A stretch of 11,145 bases of DNA from Thermoplasmata archaeon (GCA_021827885.1 JAKAUD010000062.1:1-11145); one strand, 5' to 3'. Numbered from the stretch's first letter, positions 1 through 5,925 are shown. Numbers and translations are program-made. The notes: generated by a model from the sequence alone, not told the origin.

Positions 1-1
1 A

Positions 2-169
2 TGGGAAACCATGCAGAAACTTCTTGATTCGCTGTCAAGGGTTGAGAGGATGGAGATCACATTTGGGAGAGAGCACAGAATATGGTATCTCAATCTCAGA
101 CCTGAAACATCCGGATTGTTAAAGAAGATCGGCTACGGAAAGCTGTTTGACGAGAAAAAAGCGGCATAA
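2..169 (+). pseudogene. C-terminal end of an IS4/IS1634-superfamily transposase (cut by window edge)
   Basis: An open frame enters from the left edge and ends at TAA 167-169, giving about 55 residues that finish GYGKLFDEKKAA. The pattern, a leucine-rich LLDSLSRVERMEI, then a basic/aromatic IWYLNLRPET, then GLLKKIGYG, resembles the extreme C-terminus of DDE transposases of the IS1634/IS4 type, where a short beta strand is followed by an SPEQ..LLKxLG-like tail. The catalytic DDE residues would lie outside the window, so I cannot say whether the element is intact; I mark it partial. It converges on the minus-strand gene that ends at 203. Assignment is from pattern memory only; an unrelated C-terminal fragment is possible. 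Confidence 0.5.
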
Positions 170-202
170 AAGTGTAATAGGTAAAACCTGTCGCTAGTCA
201 GG

Positions 203-949
203 TCATGATTCACCATTCCTTTCAATTCTTATCAATGACAGGGAATTGTAGAAATCCTTTCTTTCCCTTTCCGCTATTGATGATATCAAGATTCTTGGTT
301 TATATTTCATGAAGATTTCCACCGGAGAATCCTGGTCAATTTTCTTTGAGAGTAGATCCTCTCTAAATTGTTCCCTGTCAAAATCGATTTGTCCTTCGAA
401 GGAACCCGACAGGTATGACTTAGGTTCTGGTATGAAATATCCTCGTTCTCTTTTTAATGCCCCTATATTCTTGAGAATTCTTTCACTGTTCCTGGATATC
501 TTTTCTCTCCTCGGAAGCAAATACCGTCCATGCAGGTCCATATCGGCTAGCAGCTCTTGATCGGCGGAGACAATAGAGAGATAGTCAATATGTGGATTAT
601 TTAACTGTATCTTTCCGTCAAGGAATAATTTCCTCATAAAACGGGCCTCATACTTGTCCCTTACCTCAAGAGATCTCCTGATTTCTTCCTGTTCCTGGAT
701 CCTTATCTGGATCTGCTCATGCCTTTCCCTCAAGATTGTGAGTTCAGTTTCGAGCTTGATGATTTTCTTTTCTAGGTCTTTCAATTCATAATCCTGTGCA
801 CCTTGAACCGATTCGATGGCTTTATTCAGGAATTCTGTCAGGTTTATCCCATTTCCCTTTATGAAATCCCTGTTCTTCCTTGTGAGCTTGACACTTGTTA
901 CGTCCCTAATTTCATCTGGGTTCTTTAGGGGTCTTCCCGGTCCGCTCAT
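203..949 (-). CDS. Ribbon-helix-helix/coiled-coil protein of unknown role
   Basis: A 248-residue soluble protein. Residues about 14-48 (TSVKLTRKNRDFIKGNGINLTEFLNKAIES) fit a ribbon-helix-helix fold: a short beta strand with alternating polar residues, then two helices split by a GINLTEFL turn. A long charged helix at about 52-100 (repeats of KDLEKKI, LETELTILRERHEQIQIRIQEQEEIRRSLEV) should form a coiled coil. The C-terminal half is charged and unassigned. The ATG at 949 has a ribosome site AAGTGAT about 5 bases upstream. It is the last gene on the strand that carries PCNA, but an A/T-rich gap with repeats lies in front of it, so it may have its own promoter. RHH proteins usually bind DNA as dimers and often autoregulate. 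This is inferred to be a DNA-binding regulator or plasmid/virus-type protein; its family is not recognised. Confidence 0.75.
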   Translation of the reverse strand: MSGPGRPLKNPDEIRDVTSVKLTRKNRDFIKGNGINLTEFLNKAIESVQGAQDYELKDLEKKIIKLETELTILRERHEQIQIRIQEQEEIRRSLEVRDKYEARFMRKLFLDGKIQLNNPHIDYLSIVSADQELLADMDLHGRYLLPRREKISRNSERILKNIGALKRERGYFIPEPKSYLSGSFEGQIDFDREQFREDLLSKKIDQDSPVEIFMKYKPRILISSIAERERKDFYNSLSLIRIERNGES

Positions 950-990
950 GAGAAATCACTTCCCTTTGCTCTTTTCTTCTTTTCTAGAAA

Positions 991-1019
991 TAAGTGAGTG
1001 TGTAAGTAAGTAAAGTAAA
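991..1019. repeat. Period-4 repeat (TAAG-like units) upstream of the RHH gene
   Basis: Successive four-base units TAAG, TGAG, TGTG, TAAG, TAAG, TAAA run in register, a short imperfect tetranucleotide array. It sits about 45-70 bases upstream of the ATG at 949, between that start and the A/T-only tract. It could be a slippage-prone microsatellite or direct-repeat half-sites for an RHH-type regulator. The repeat is directly visible; the roles are inference. Confidence 0.6.
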
Positions 1020-1052
1020 TAATAATTAAATATATTATATATATAATTAATT
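1016..1052 (-). promoter_or_regulatory. A/T-only tract, likely promoter of the RHH gene
   Basis: Thirty-seven consecutive A/T bases include the perfect 14-bp palindrome ATTATATATATAAT (1034-1047). It would supply a TATA box for the minus-strand gene starting at 949 and implies an untranslated leader of roughly 60 bases. Because the core is palindromic, direction cannot be told from the box alone. The exact TATA and BRE positions are not resolved. Confidence 0.45.
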
Positions 1053-1099
1053 CTGGTAAACTTAGTACTACACTGAGTTTTTCCCCTATCACTAAAAAT

Positions 1100-1118
1100 A
1101 ATTTCGTATTACGAAATT
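1100..1118. promoter_or_regulatory. Perfect 9-bp inverted repeat, operator-like
   Basis: AATTTCGTA-T-TACGAAATT has two 9-bp arms around one central base. It abuts the stop codon of the GINS51-like gene (TGA, 1118-1120) and lies upstream of the A/T-only tract. Symmetry with a single central base is typical of a dimeric regulator site. A hairpin is unlikely, since a one-base loop cannot form without opening the inner pairs. A role in controlling the RHH gene is inference. Confidence 0.5.
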
Positions 1119-1537
1119 CACTGGAGCCCATTATTTCCTGCCTCCGCTAAAACATTGATGGCATAATTCTCCAGTATTACTGAAATCCAATATTCGATTT
1201 TTCCCTTCGAATCCCAGAAAATATCCCTTTCTATCCCTGTCAGCCCTGATAATAATTCCTCCCTCTCCTTCAACAGAAGATTGAATCTTGCCTGATTGAG
1301 TAGTTTCCCAATTCGCTCGGAAATAAGTGTGGACAATCCTCTTTTTAACACCCCAAGTTCCTCCTTCATTTGTAGGAATGAGTCGATATCCCTCCTCTGT
1401 AGATCAGATGATGTCTCTTTCGCAAGGAATGCTATTCTTCTTGAAATATGAGAGAATACCTTGATGTTTTCCTTTCTTATCATCCTGGAACTCATTTCAA
1501 TTCTCAGCGCCTGCCTGAGCTCATCCATTTCAGTCAT
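1118..1537 (-). CDS. GINS complex subunit, Gins51-like (A domain only)
   Basis: A 139-residue all-helical protein. It opens with MDELRQALRIEMSS, like the first helix of archaeal Gins51 (LRxxLxxExxS), and later carries ERIGKLLNQARFNLL and LLSGLTGIERDIF, matching the family pattern (RxxKIxxLA, LTxEExxxY). Archaeal Gins51 has an A domain followed by a small beta-rich B domain; this protein stops soon after the A domain, so it is short for the family. GINS joins MCM and the GINS-associated nuclease in the replicative helicase complex. The ATG at 1537 overlaps the upstream stop as ATGA and has a GGAGG ribosome site 8-9 bases before it. Co-location with PCNA, a known archaeal pairing, supports the call. 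Alternative: an unrelated helical protein. Confidence 0.6.
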   Translation of the reverse strand: MTEMDELRQALRIEMSSRMIRKENIKVFSHISRRIAFLAKETSSDLQRRDIDSFLQMKEELGVLKRGLSTLISERIGKLLNQARFNLLLKEREELLSGLTGIERDIFWDSKGKIEYWISVILENYAINVLAEAGNNGLQ

Positions 1538-1830
1538 CTTTCAAACCTCCTGTGCCAGTTTTCCACGTATCTTTCTCTTTGTGCGTTTTGGGAAGGATCC
1601 GGGAACATGAAAAACACCCTGATTTCAAAGATTCCATGTTTGTCCTGGATTATTGTGGTTTTTTCCTGATGCTTGGAAGCAAAATCATGCAATCCCTGGA
1701 CAGCAGATCTAACGTCTCCAGAGAAAATTTGCAAGACGTCTTCATCCCTGGAGGATAATATCTCTCTTGACCTGTCCTGATAGAGGAGAAGTACAAGGGC
1801 ATTGATGAGCTTTCCCTGATAGGCGTTCAT
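1534..1830 (-). CDS. Unassigned 98-aa protein in the PCNA-GINS operon
   Basis: A 98-residue soluble protein, not recognised. It opens with a helix (YQGKLINALVLLLYQDRSREIL), continues through a charged middle (SSRDEDVLQIFSGDVRSAVQGLHDFASKH), then two likely beta strands (KTTIIQD, IFEIRVFFMF) and a basic tail (RERYVENWHRRFER). There is no membrane segment or signal peptide. The ATG at 1830 overlaps the preceding small frame's stop (ATGA, 1827-1830) and has a strong GGAGG ribosome site about 7 bases upstream. Its own stop overlaps the GINS51-like start (ATGA, 1534-1537). This tight coupling between PCNA and a GINS-like gene suggests a replication-linked job, perhaps a fast-evolving GINS partner, but that is inference from position only. 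Confidence 0.8.
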   Translation of the reverse strand: MNAYQGKLINALVLLLYQDRSREILSSRDEDVLQIFSGDVRSAVQGLHDFASKHQEKTTIIQDKHGIFEIRVFFMFPDPSQNAQRERYVENWHRRFER

Positions 1831-2012
1831 TCTATCTCCTCCAAGATATCTCTTGTTTTTGTGGCTTCCGGGAATTTATGGATAACCTTTTCAATAGCTT
1901 CTTCTGAAAAGCCAAATTCAAATGGCGAATTTATGGGTAAAATCTTTGAATTTTTTTGGAAGCTGAGAATTACAGGCTCAGCTTCCTGTTCCTCAAATCC
2001 CCCCGCGCCCGC
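1827..2012 (-). CDS. Small reading frame after PCNA, start codon unresolved
   Basis: A frame open from 2087 down to TGA 1827-1829 covers the gap between PCNA (ending 2015) and the 98-aa gene. About 61 residues lie beyond PCNA, including an acidic stretch FEEQEAEP, probable strands VILSFQKNSKILPI and a helix SEEAIEKVIHKF, ending TRDILEEIE. The ATGA overlap with the next start and the protein-like composition argue it is translated. No ATG, GTG or TTG occurs in this frame before the body. A TTG at 2036-2038 in another frame would lead into it if the G6 run (minus strand, 1999-2004) had five G. So it is either an unusual start, a frameshift linked to PCNA or to the TTG, or a sequence error. No family is recognised. 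Confidence 0.5.
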   Translation of the reverse strand, partial: AGAGGFEEQEAEPVILSFQKNSKILPINSPFEFGFSEEAIEKVIHKFPEATKTRDILEEIE

Positions 2013-2014
2013 TT

Positions 2015-2764
2015 CTAGTGCTCCATTCTCGGAGCAAGGAGGAAGAACCCAAAAATGCCCTCGGCAGAATCCTTTGAGTTCTTGAATTCAATAGAAAGGG
2101 GATAATCATCCTTGAAGCTTAATTTTAATTCCTCTGAGTTTCCCAGTGATTTCACGATGCGCAGCAGATAGTCGAGAGGATATGAACTCTTTACCTCTGA
2201 ATTGCAATTAAGTTCTCCAAGCTCTGATTTTTGAAGAACCAATTCGGAGTCCTCTGACTCAGATGCAGATCTTGCCCTAAATTCATCCGGTTTCATGATC
2301 AGTTTGATGGCGTCGGAAACATCCTCAGCGGCCTTCAGGCCCCTTTCAAGTTCCACTTTCCTTATTACAACATAACTCTCACTGTGAATTGATGGTACCT
2401 TTGGTGTTGTCACAGAAGAATTATCCAGCAAGGGGATGCTCTTGCTTATTGAACCTATCCTGAATTTCAGTCTTTCGTGCTCTTTTACGATTACAATATT
2501 CTCATTTGATGAGGCTAATTTTATGATGCCTTTGAGCTTATCCACGTCCACTGCCAGTTCATCCTCTTGATCCACGTCATACTCAATAAATGCCTCCCTG
2601 TTGAGTTGCATATCAATCATAGCAACATGGGCACTATCAACTGCCTTGACGTTCAACCCTTTTGAATCAAGTTTCAGTTTTGCTTCTGAAACCACAGTGT
2701 TCAATAGATCTATTATCTCCCTGAAATTCTTTATAGAAATCGTTAGTTTTGTCAATATTATCAC
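2015..2764 (-). CDS. pcn: DNA polymerase sliding clamp PCNA
   Basis: The trimeric clamp that encircles DNA and tethers polymerase, ligase, FEN1 and other PIP-box proteins. Hallmarks: the N-terminal helix KNFREIIDLLNTVVSEAKLKLDSKGL, the signature VKAVDSAHVAMIDMQL, a linker around PKVPSIHSESYVV between the two domains, and the typical end FFLLAPRMEH close to the usual LAPR(I/M)E. The length of 249 aa agrees with the usual 245-250. The first in-frame start is GTG 2762-2764; a TTG at 2753-2755 has AAAGTGAT 5 bases upstream (2761-2768) and gives 246 aa, so that start is equally plausible. It leads a minus-strand operon with the GINS51-like gene. The promoter lies in the 102-base divergent gap; an AT-rich ATAATTAATA-like box near 2797-2807 is the best TATA candidate. 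Confidence 0.96.
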   Translation of the reverse strand: MIILTKLTISIKNFREIIDLLNTVVSEAKLKLDSKGLNVKAVDSAHVAMIDMQLNREAFIEYDVDQEDELAVDVDKLKGIIKLASSNENIVIVKEHERLKFRIGSISKSIPLLDNSSVTTPKVPSIHSESYVVIRKVELERGLKAAEDVSDAIKLIMKPDEFRARSASESEDSELVLQKSELGELNCNSEVKSSYPLDYLLRIVKSLGNSEELKLSFKDDYPLSIEFKNSKDSAEGIFGFFLLAPRMEH

Positions 2765-2830
2765 TTTCCGCTTGTGTAGGTGTATTATACAAGCAGGTAT
2801 TAATTATTTTTCTTTTTTGATGCACATATC

Positions 2831-2848
2831 TGTATCAGATTTGATACA
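2831..2848. promoter_or_regulatory. Perfect 7-bp inverted repeat in the PCNA/2867 divergent gap
   Basis: TGTATCA-GATT-TGATACA is a perfect dyad with a four-base spacer. It lies 19-36 bases upstream of the ATG at 2867, exactly where the TATA box of a leaderless gene would be. It also lies upstream of the PCNA promoter. A bound dimer would be expected to compete with TBP/TFB at the plus-strand promoter. The dyad is visible; the repressor role is inference. Confidence 0.55.
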
Positions 2849-2866
2849 ATAACGAAATTTAGATTC

Positions 2867-3820
2867 ATGATAGCAATTCTTAAATTACCTATCCCAATGA
2901 TAACAGCGATGATAGATACCAAGGTACTTGACGATAAGAACAGGCAACTCGTGGTTTCCATGAGTTCTGATTATCCAATTTTCAAAACAGCACGAAAACT
3001 CAATATAAGCTTCTTTGGCGGGGTTCTCTTTGATGAAGATGATGTCAAGCTGGTAATGTATCTTGAAAAACCAAAAGACTTCAAAAGGGAAGATACAATG
3101 TTTCTTTCTAATATCCTCCACAAGGATATGGGCAATTTCCTGATAGTTACCGACTCCTCAGATAATTTTTCCGAATTAAAGGCACTGGGGCAGGCGCTCC
3201 GAATCAGGTCTGTAGTTCTTGATACAATTCATTTTATGGATGGAAATGTGGTTGCATATCTTAGATACTTCATGGCGGATGAACCCCTCATTACAAAAAT
3301 GATTACATTTTCTTCAAAATACGTCCCCGGGTTCTCCCTGCAATACTTGGGAAAAGGGGATAAGTTTATGGAACTTTTTTCGAAATTCAACAGTTATGCA
3401 AAGGTGTCGATTATCTCTATCTCGTACAACCCTGAACCGATCAATAATTCAGAAAAAATGGAACAAAAAGATTATATCATGGAGGTAAAATACGCAGAAA
3501 AAGAAAAGATTGTTTGTGTTTACCAATCAAAGGAAGATATATCCAACGAAAGGATCCACAGAATCAAGGGAGAAGCCGAATTCTTTTCTGGCGAGGTGCT
3601 TGATGAACGACTGAGAGAACTTCTCTCATTCCTCACGATAGAAGATATCCTGACTTTCAGGAGGGTTGTGAGGTTTCAAAAAGGAAAATATGACATTGAT
3701 TTTTATATCTTAAAATCTGCCCAGGATCTATTTCTCAAGAACGTGGGTAAATTTAATGAGAATAGCAAAAGTGGAAAGCTGGAAATTACAAACGTTAAGG
3801 GTGTTGATAATGAGGGATAA
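2867..3820 (+). CDS. Unassigned 317-aa protein
   Basis: A soluble 317-residue protein, not recognised. It reads as alternating strands and helices: KLVMYLEKPKDF, GNFLIVTDSSDNFSEL, SVVLDTIHFMDGNVVAYLRYFMADEPLI, VPGFSLQYLGKGDKFMELF, YAKVSIISISYNPEP, then KDYIMEVKYAEKEKIVCVY and a helical C-terminal third ending FNENSKSGKLEITNVKGVDNEG. The middle faintly recalls sensor-like domains of archaeal bacterioopsin-activator-type regulators, but I see no helix-turn-helix at the C-terminus, so I do not assign it. There is no ribosome site before the ATG at 2867, which suggests leaderless expression; alternative ATGs lie at codons 11 and 15. It is divergent from PCNA and followed 30 bases later by the SDR gene, which seems to have its own TATA box. 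Confidence 0.8.
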   Translation: MIAILKLPIPMITAMIDTKVLDDKNRQLVVSMSSDYPIFKTARKLNISFFGGVLFDEDDVKLVMYLEKPKDFKREDTMFLSNILHKDMGNFLIVTDSSDNFSELKALGQALRIRSVVLDTIHFMDGNVVAYLRYFMADEPLITKMITFSSKYVPGFSLQYLGKGDKFMELFSKFNSYAKVSIISISYNPEPINNSEKMEQKDYIMEVKYAEKEKIVCVYQSKEDISNERIHRIKGEAEFFSGEVLDERLRELLSFLTIEDILTFRRVVRFQKGKYDIDFYILKSAQDLFLKNVGKFNENSKSGKLEITNVKGVDNEG

Positions 3821-3822
3821 CG

Positions 3823-3832
3823 TTTTTTATAG
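3823..3832 (+). promoter_or_regulatory. TATA-like box for the leaderless SDR gene
   Basis: TTTTTTATAG is centred about 23 bases before the GTG at 3851 and there is no ribosome site in between. The spacing fits an archaeal TATA box whose transcript begins at or next to the start codon. It overlaps nothing upstream, since the previous gene stops at 3820. Confidence 0.5.
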
Positions 3833-3850
3833 TTTAACGGTTAACCCTAT

Positions 3851-4690
3851 GTGAAAGCATTATTTATTGGTGGATCAGGATACTTGGGAAAAGAGTTAAT
3901 GAACAGGCTTGGCTATGATGAAACAGCCTATCTTTCCAGAAATAAGATTGCGGATAATGGCTATTCTAAGTTTGATTGGATTGAGGGCGATATCACAAAA
4001 TTGGAAGACGTCCAGAGCATAGTTAAAGGCTATGATGAGATATTATACCTGGCAGGTACAGATTCCAACAATGAGTCTGAACTTTTTGAGATAAATGTAA
4101 AAGGCATAAAAAATGTGTCGGCTGCAATCAAAAAAATCGACAAAAACCAGCGATTGATTTATTTTTCATCCATAAACGTCCATTACGGGCAGAATGAATT
4201 CCTGAGATCAAAAAGAACAGGGGAAGACAATGCGAGCCTCATAAAGAATCACCTTATTCTGAGAATGTCTTTCGCATTCGGCGGCAAAGAAGATAAGTTT
4301 GTCAGGATGATAAAGGAAATTCTGGGGAAAGGAGTAAGAACCTTTCCGGAAGGGGGACCTATCTGTCCTGTTCACGTCAATGATCTCGCAGCTACGATCA
4401 AGTCATCTGCAGCAATAACAGGTGCCATAGATGTCAACTCAACAGATATGATCAATTTCGTGAATTGCATGAACATTGTTGCCAGAAAGGAGAAATTTCC
4501 TGAAGTAACTGCGAAATCAGGGTTCTTTTCGAGAAATCTTGGCGAAAAGATATCGGAATCTGGATTTCTTGATCCAATCATGCTCCACAGGCTCACTCTG
4601 AACTACTATAGAGAAACAAGCTCGGTCAAGCGTTTTATAAAGGAGCCAATAAAATTTGAGGACTACGTGAACTCAGGGTATTTGCCCTAG
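3851..4690 (+). CDS. Atypical extended SDR-family NAD(P)-binding protein
   Basis: A 279-residue Rossmann-fold protein of the NAD-dependent epimerase/dehydratase (extended or atypical SDR) class. The nucleotide motif GGSGYLG is at 7-13, an acidic FDWIEGD at 41-47, LYLAGT at 65-70, the YFSSINVHYG strand at 104-113 and PVHVNDLA at 173-180. At the YxxxK catalytic position it reads F117-L-R-S-K121, so the proton-donor Tyr is Phe while Lys is kept. That places it nearer to atypical SDRs such as the NDUFA9-like group, which bind nucleotide but often lack full activity. The GTG at 3851 is chosen because the glycine motif follows at once and a TATA-like box sits about 23 bases upstream. It converges on the next gene and shares its stop tetranucleotide. 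The substrate is unknown. Confidence 0.85.
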   Translation: MKALFIGGSGYLGKELMNRLGYDETAYLSRNKIADNGYSKFDWIEGDITKLEDVQSIVKGYDEILYLAGTDSNNESELFEINVKGIKNVSAAIKKIDKNQRLIYFSSINVHYGQNEFLRSKRTGEDNASLIKNHLILRMSFAFGGKEDKFVRMIKEILGKGVRTFPEGGPICPVHVNDLAATIKSSAAITGAIDVNSTDMINFVNCMNIVARKEKFPEVTAKSGFFSRNLGEKISESGFLDPIMLHRLTLNYYRETSSVKRFIKEPIKFEDYVNSGYLP

Positions 4691-5169
4691 AGCATCACGT
4701 GGCCTATCGCTTCTCTGTAGATAAAAACACTCAATTTTCCCAGATAATTTACCAGATAATCACTTATTGAATTCTTGAACCTTATATCCTTCTTGCAGGA
4801 AATAAGATGAACTATCGCCATTTCCATAAATGCATGTGCACTGAGCAAATTTGAAGCCCTCTGATCTCCCTTGCTCATCTTATCTTTCATGTCCAGCCAA
4901 ACCTCATCGGCGTGATTCAACTGTTTTCTCTGGTTATCCGGGAGTACTGAATCAGGATCGGTGATATTCTGGAAAAGGGTGTCGGCCATATCCAATATTT
5001 CCCTGGTGGCCTGCAGTCGGGTGCCGGATGCTACAGCCATCCCGAGCGATGCCATGGCAAGTTTCATCTCGGCGATGTAAAGAAAGTATTCGTGTGAAGC
5101 TTCGATAACCTGATCAATTGCTTCACAGTATCTATTCTCCTGGTTGGTTATTTCTGGTTCATCTGCCAT
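4687..5169 (-). CDS. Unassigned 160-aa helical protein
   Basis: The frame is open to 5499, but the ATG at 5169 (MADEPEITNQ) is preferred: a TATA-like AAAAATATTAA lies about 25-30 bases upstream, and residues above it look non-coding (Cys, Trp and Ser rich with no pattern). The resulting 160-aa protein is almost all helix: NRYCEAIDQVIEASHEYFLYIAEMKLAMASLGM, TREILDMADTLFQNI, HADEVWLDMKDKM and a Leu/Val/Ile-rich C-terminal half (SNLLSAHAFMEMAIVHLI, LVNYLGKLSVFIYREAIGHV). No clear membrane span, signal or metal motif is seen. The family is not recognised. It faces the SDR gene tail to tail with both stops inside CTAG (4687-4690). No ribosome site is seen, which again suggests leaderless expression. 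Confidence 0.75.
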   Translation of the reverse strand: MADEPEITNQENRYCEAIDQVIEASHEYFLYIAEMKLAMASLGMAVASGTRLQATREILDMADTLFQNITDPDSVLPDNQRKQLNHADEVWLDMKDKMSKGDQRASNLLSAHAFMEMAIVHLISCKKDIRFKNSISDYLVNYLGKLSVFIYREAIGHVML

Positions 5170-5387
5170 TGTACATAAATATGCCTTAGAACTTAATATT
5201 TTTGAGTTCTCATTAGCGAAATTGTGCTTCGCATTCAGCAGAAAAAGAGCAGCTGAGTGAATTCTTAAGTGCCGCAGCACGCTTCTCCTTCTCGAACCAC
5301 ACAGATTTCTGCCAGCATATAGGGTGGATGATTGTTGATAGCCCCCTTTGAAAGGCTGAATCATCACCTCCCAACTATCGGTGGAGG
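5170..5387. other. No supported gene; one hairpin
   Basis: Apart from the promoter of the 160-aa gene (5193-5203) I see no gene. On the minus strand ACCTCC and GGAGGT (arms about 5367-5389, 11-base loop) can pair just after the stop of the 5388-5513 frame. That pairing would hide a perfect GGAGGTGAT ribosome site whose following ATG opens only the unconvincing N-terminal extension of the 160-aa gene. Confidence 0.4.
5193..5203 (-). promoter_or_regulatory. TATA-like box for the 160-aa gene
   Basis: On the minus strand AAAAATATTAA is centred about 29 bases before the ATG at 5169, with no ribosome site between. This fits leaderless transcription and is the main reason for choosing that start over upstream in-frame codons. 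Confidence 0.45.
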
Positions 5388-5513
5388 TTAAGCACTCTTG
5401 ATTTCTTTCCTGTTGCCGAAGGCATTTCTCGCAATAGTTACGGTTACCAGGATTATGACTATAATGAGCAATGCAAGACCAATAGCCTCCACGACCCATG
5501 AAATGATGTGCAT
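5388..5513 (-). CDS. Short membrane-peptide frame, possible DUF1622-like remnant
   Basis: A 41-codon frame from ATG 5511-5513 to TAA 5388-5390 encodes MHIISWVVEAIG, a hydrophobic stretch LALLIIVIILVTVTIA of one membrane span, and a basic end RNAFGNRKEIKSA. Upstream the frame stays open another 11 codons (TNGDTVDLLQY) to a TGA. The order short amphipathic helix, VVEAIGxALL, span, basic end resembles the N-terminal span of DUF1622-type small membrane proteins, but the rest of that family is not found downstream in any frame. It is either a real single-span microprotein or the broken head of a longer gene. No obvious ribosome site precedes the ATG. Confidence 0.3.
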   Translation of the reverse strand: MHIISWVVEAIGLALLIIVIILVTVTIARNAFGNRKEIKSA

Positions 5514-5852
5514 ATACTGCAGAAGGTCTACGGTATCTCCATTAGTTCATGCAATAAGTGATATCCTCTCCAGATAATGCAATGGACCTACCCCTTCAAT
5601 GGTTACCAGAAATATCTCTTTAGACCATAGTTTCCCTTCTGTTAGAAAGTGCTATGCACTCCCTTACAAAAGTAGTTGAACTTGCGGGTTGGGACATGCT
5701 TGAAATAATGTGCAATCTAGTAACATTTATTTGAATGTACCAGTGGCCGATGGAAACATTCGTCCCAATAATGTACTTCAGGCGGTTTGATCCGAATCAC
5801 AAGAAAAGAAGAACCCTTAAGAATTGATGAAAAGAAGTCCAATCTTGCGAGA
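5514..5852. other. No recognisable gene
   Basis: Frames here are short (under about 65 codons), carry no recognised motif and lack ribosome sites. On the minus strand just past the tRNA 3' end, T-rich stretches (around 5805-5840) may end tRNA transcription. I see no repeat of the tRNA 3' end that would mark an attachment site. Confidence 0.4.
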
Positions 5853-5925
5853 TAGCCCTGGGCAGATTCGAACTGCCGTCGACAGGTCCAGAGCCTGCAA
5901 TGCTTGGCCACTACACCACAGGGCT
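5853..5925 (-). tRNA. tRNA-Gln (anticodon CUG)
   Basis: The minus strand folds into a full cloverleaf of 73 bases. The acceptor AGCCCTG pairs with CAGGGCT; the D arm is GTGT/GCAT with loop AGTGGCCAA; the anticodon stem GCAGG/CCTGT carries loop CTCTGGA, giving anticodon CTG at 34-36; the variable loop is four bases (CGAC); the T arm is GGCAG/CTGCC with loop TTCGAAT. The discriminator is A and CCA is not encoded. There is no intron in the anticodon loop. It decodes CAG as glutamine; in archaea the charge is usually made through Glu-tRNA-Gln amidation by GatDE. No convincing TATA box was found in front of it. Confidence 0.95.

Noticed and set aside
946..1131. 61-aa hydrophobic frame (minus) between the GINS51-like and RHH genes, overlapping the RHH start by ATGA
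   Set aside because: Its hydrophobic run comes from the A/T-only tract and the period-4 repeat, which look like regulatory DNA. It begins inside the GINS51-like gene and no family resemblance is seen. The ATGA overlap keeps it barely possible.
2770..2794. GCTTGT / ACAAGC 6-bp inverted repeat in the PCNA leader
   Set aside because: Short arms with a 13-base gap are expected by chance in AT-rich DNA; weaker than the dyad at 2831-2848.
5364..5372. ATCACCTCC on the plus strand, identical to the 3' end of 16S rRNA
   Set aside because: Only nine bases match and no rRNA sequence surrounds them; it is simply the complement of a GGAGGTGAT ribosome site.
5170..5499. N-terminal extension of the 160-aa gene to a 270-aa protein
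   Set aside because: Residues upstream of MADEPE are Cys/Trp/Ser rich without pattern, overlap a better membrane-peptide frame, and the TATA-like box at 5193-5203 sits just before the shorter start.
5717..5911. 64-aa minus-strand frame
   Set aside because: Its upstream part runs through the tRNA-Gln gene, so it cannot be a normal protein gene.
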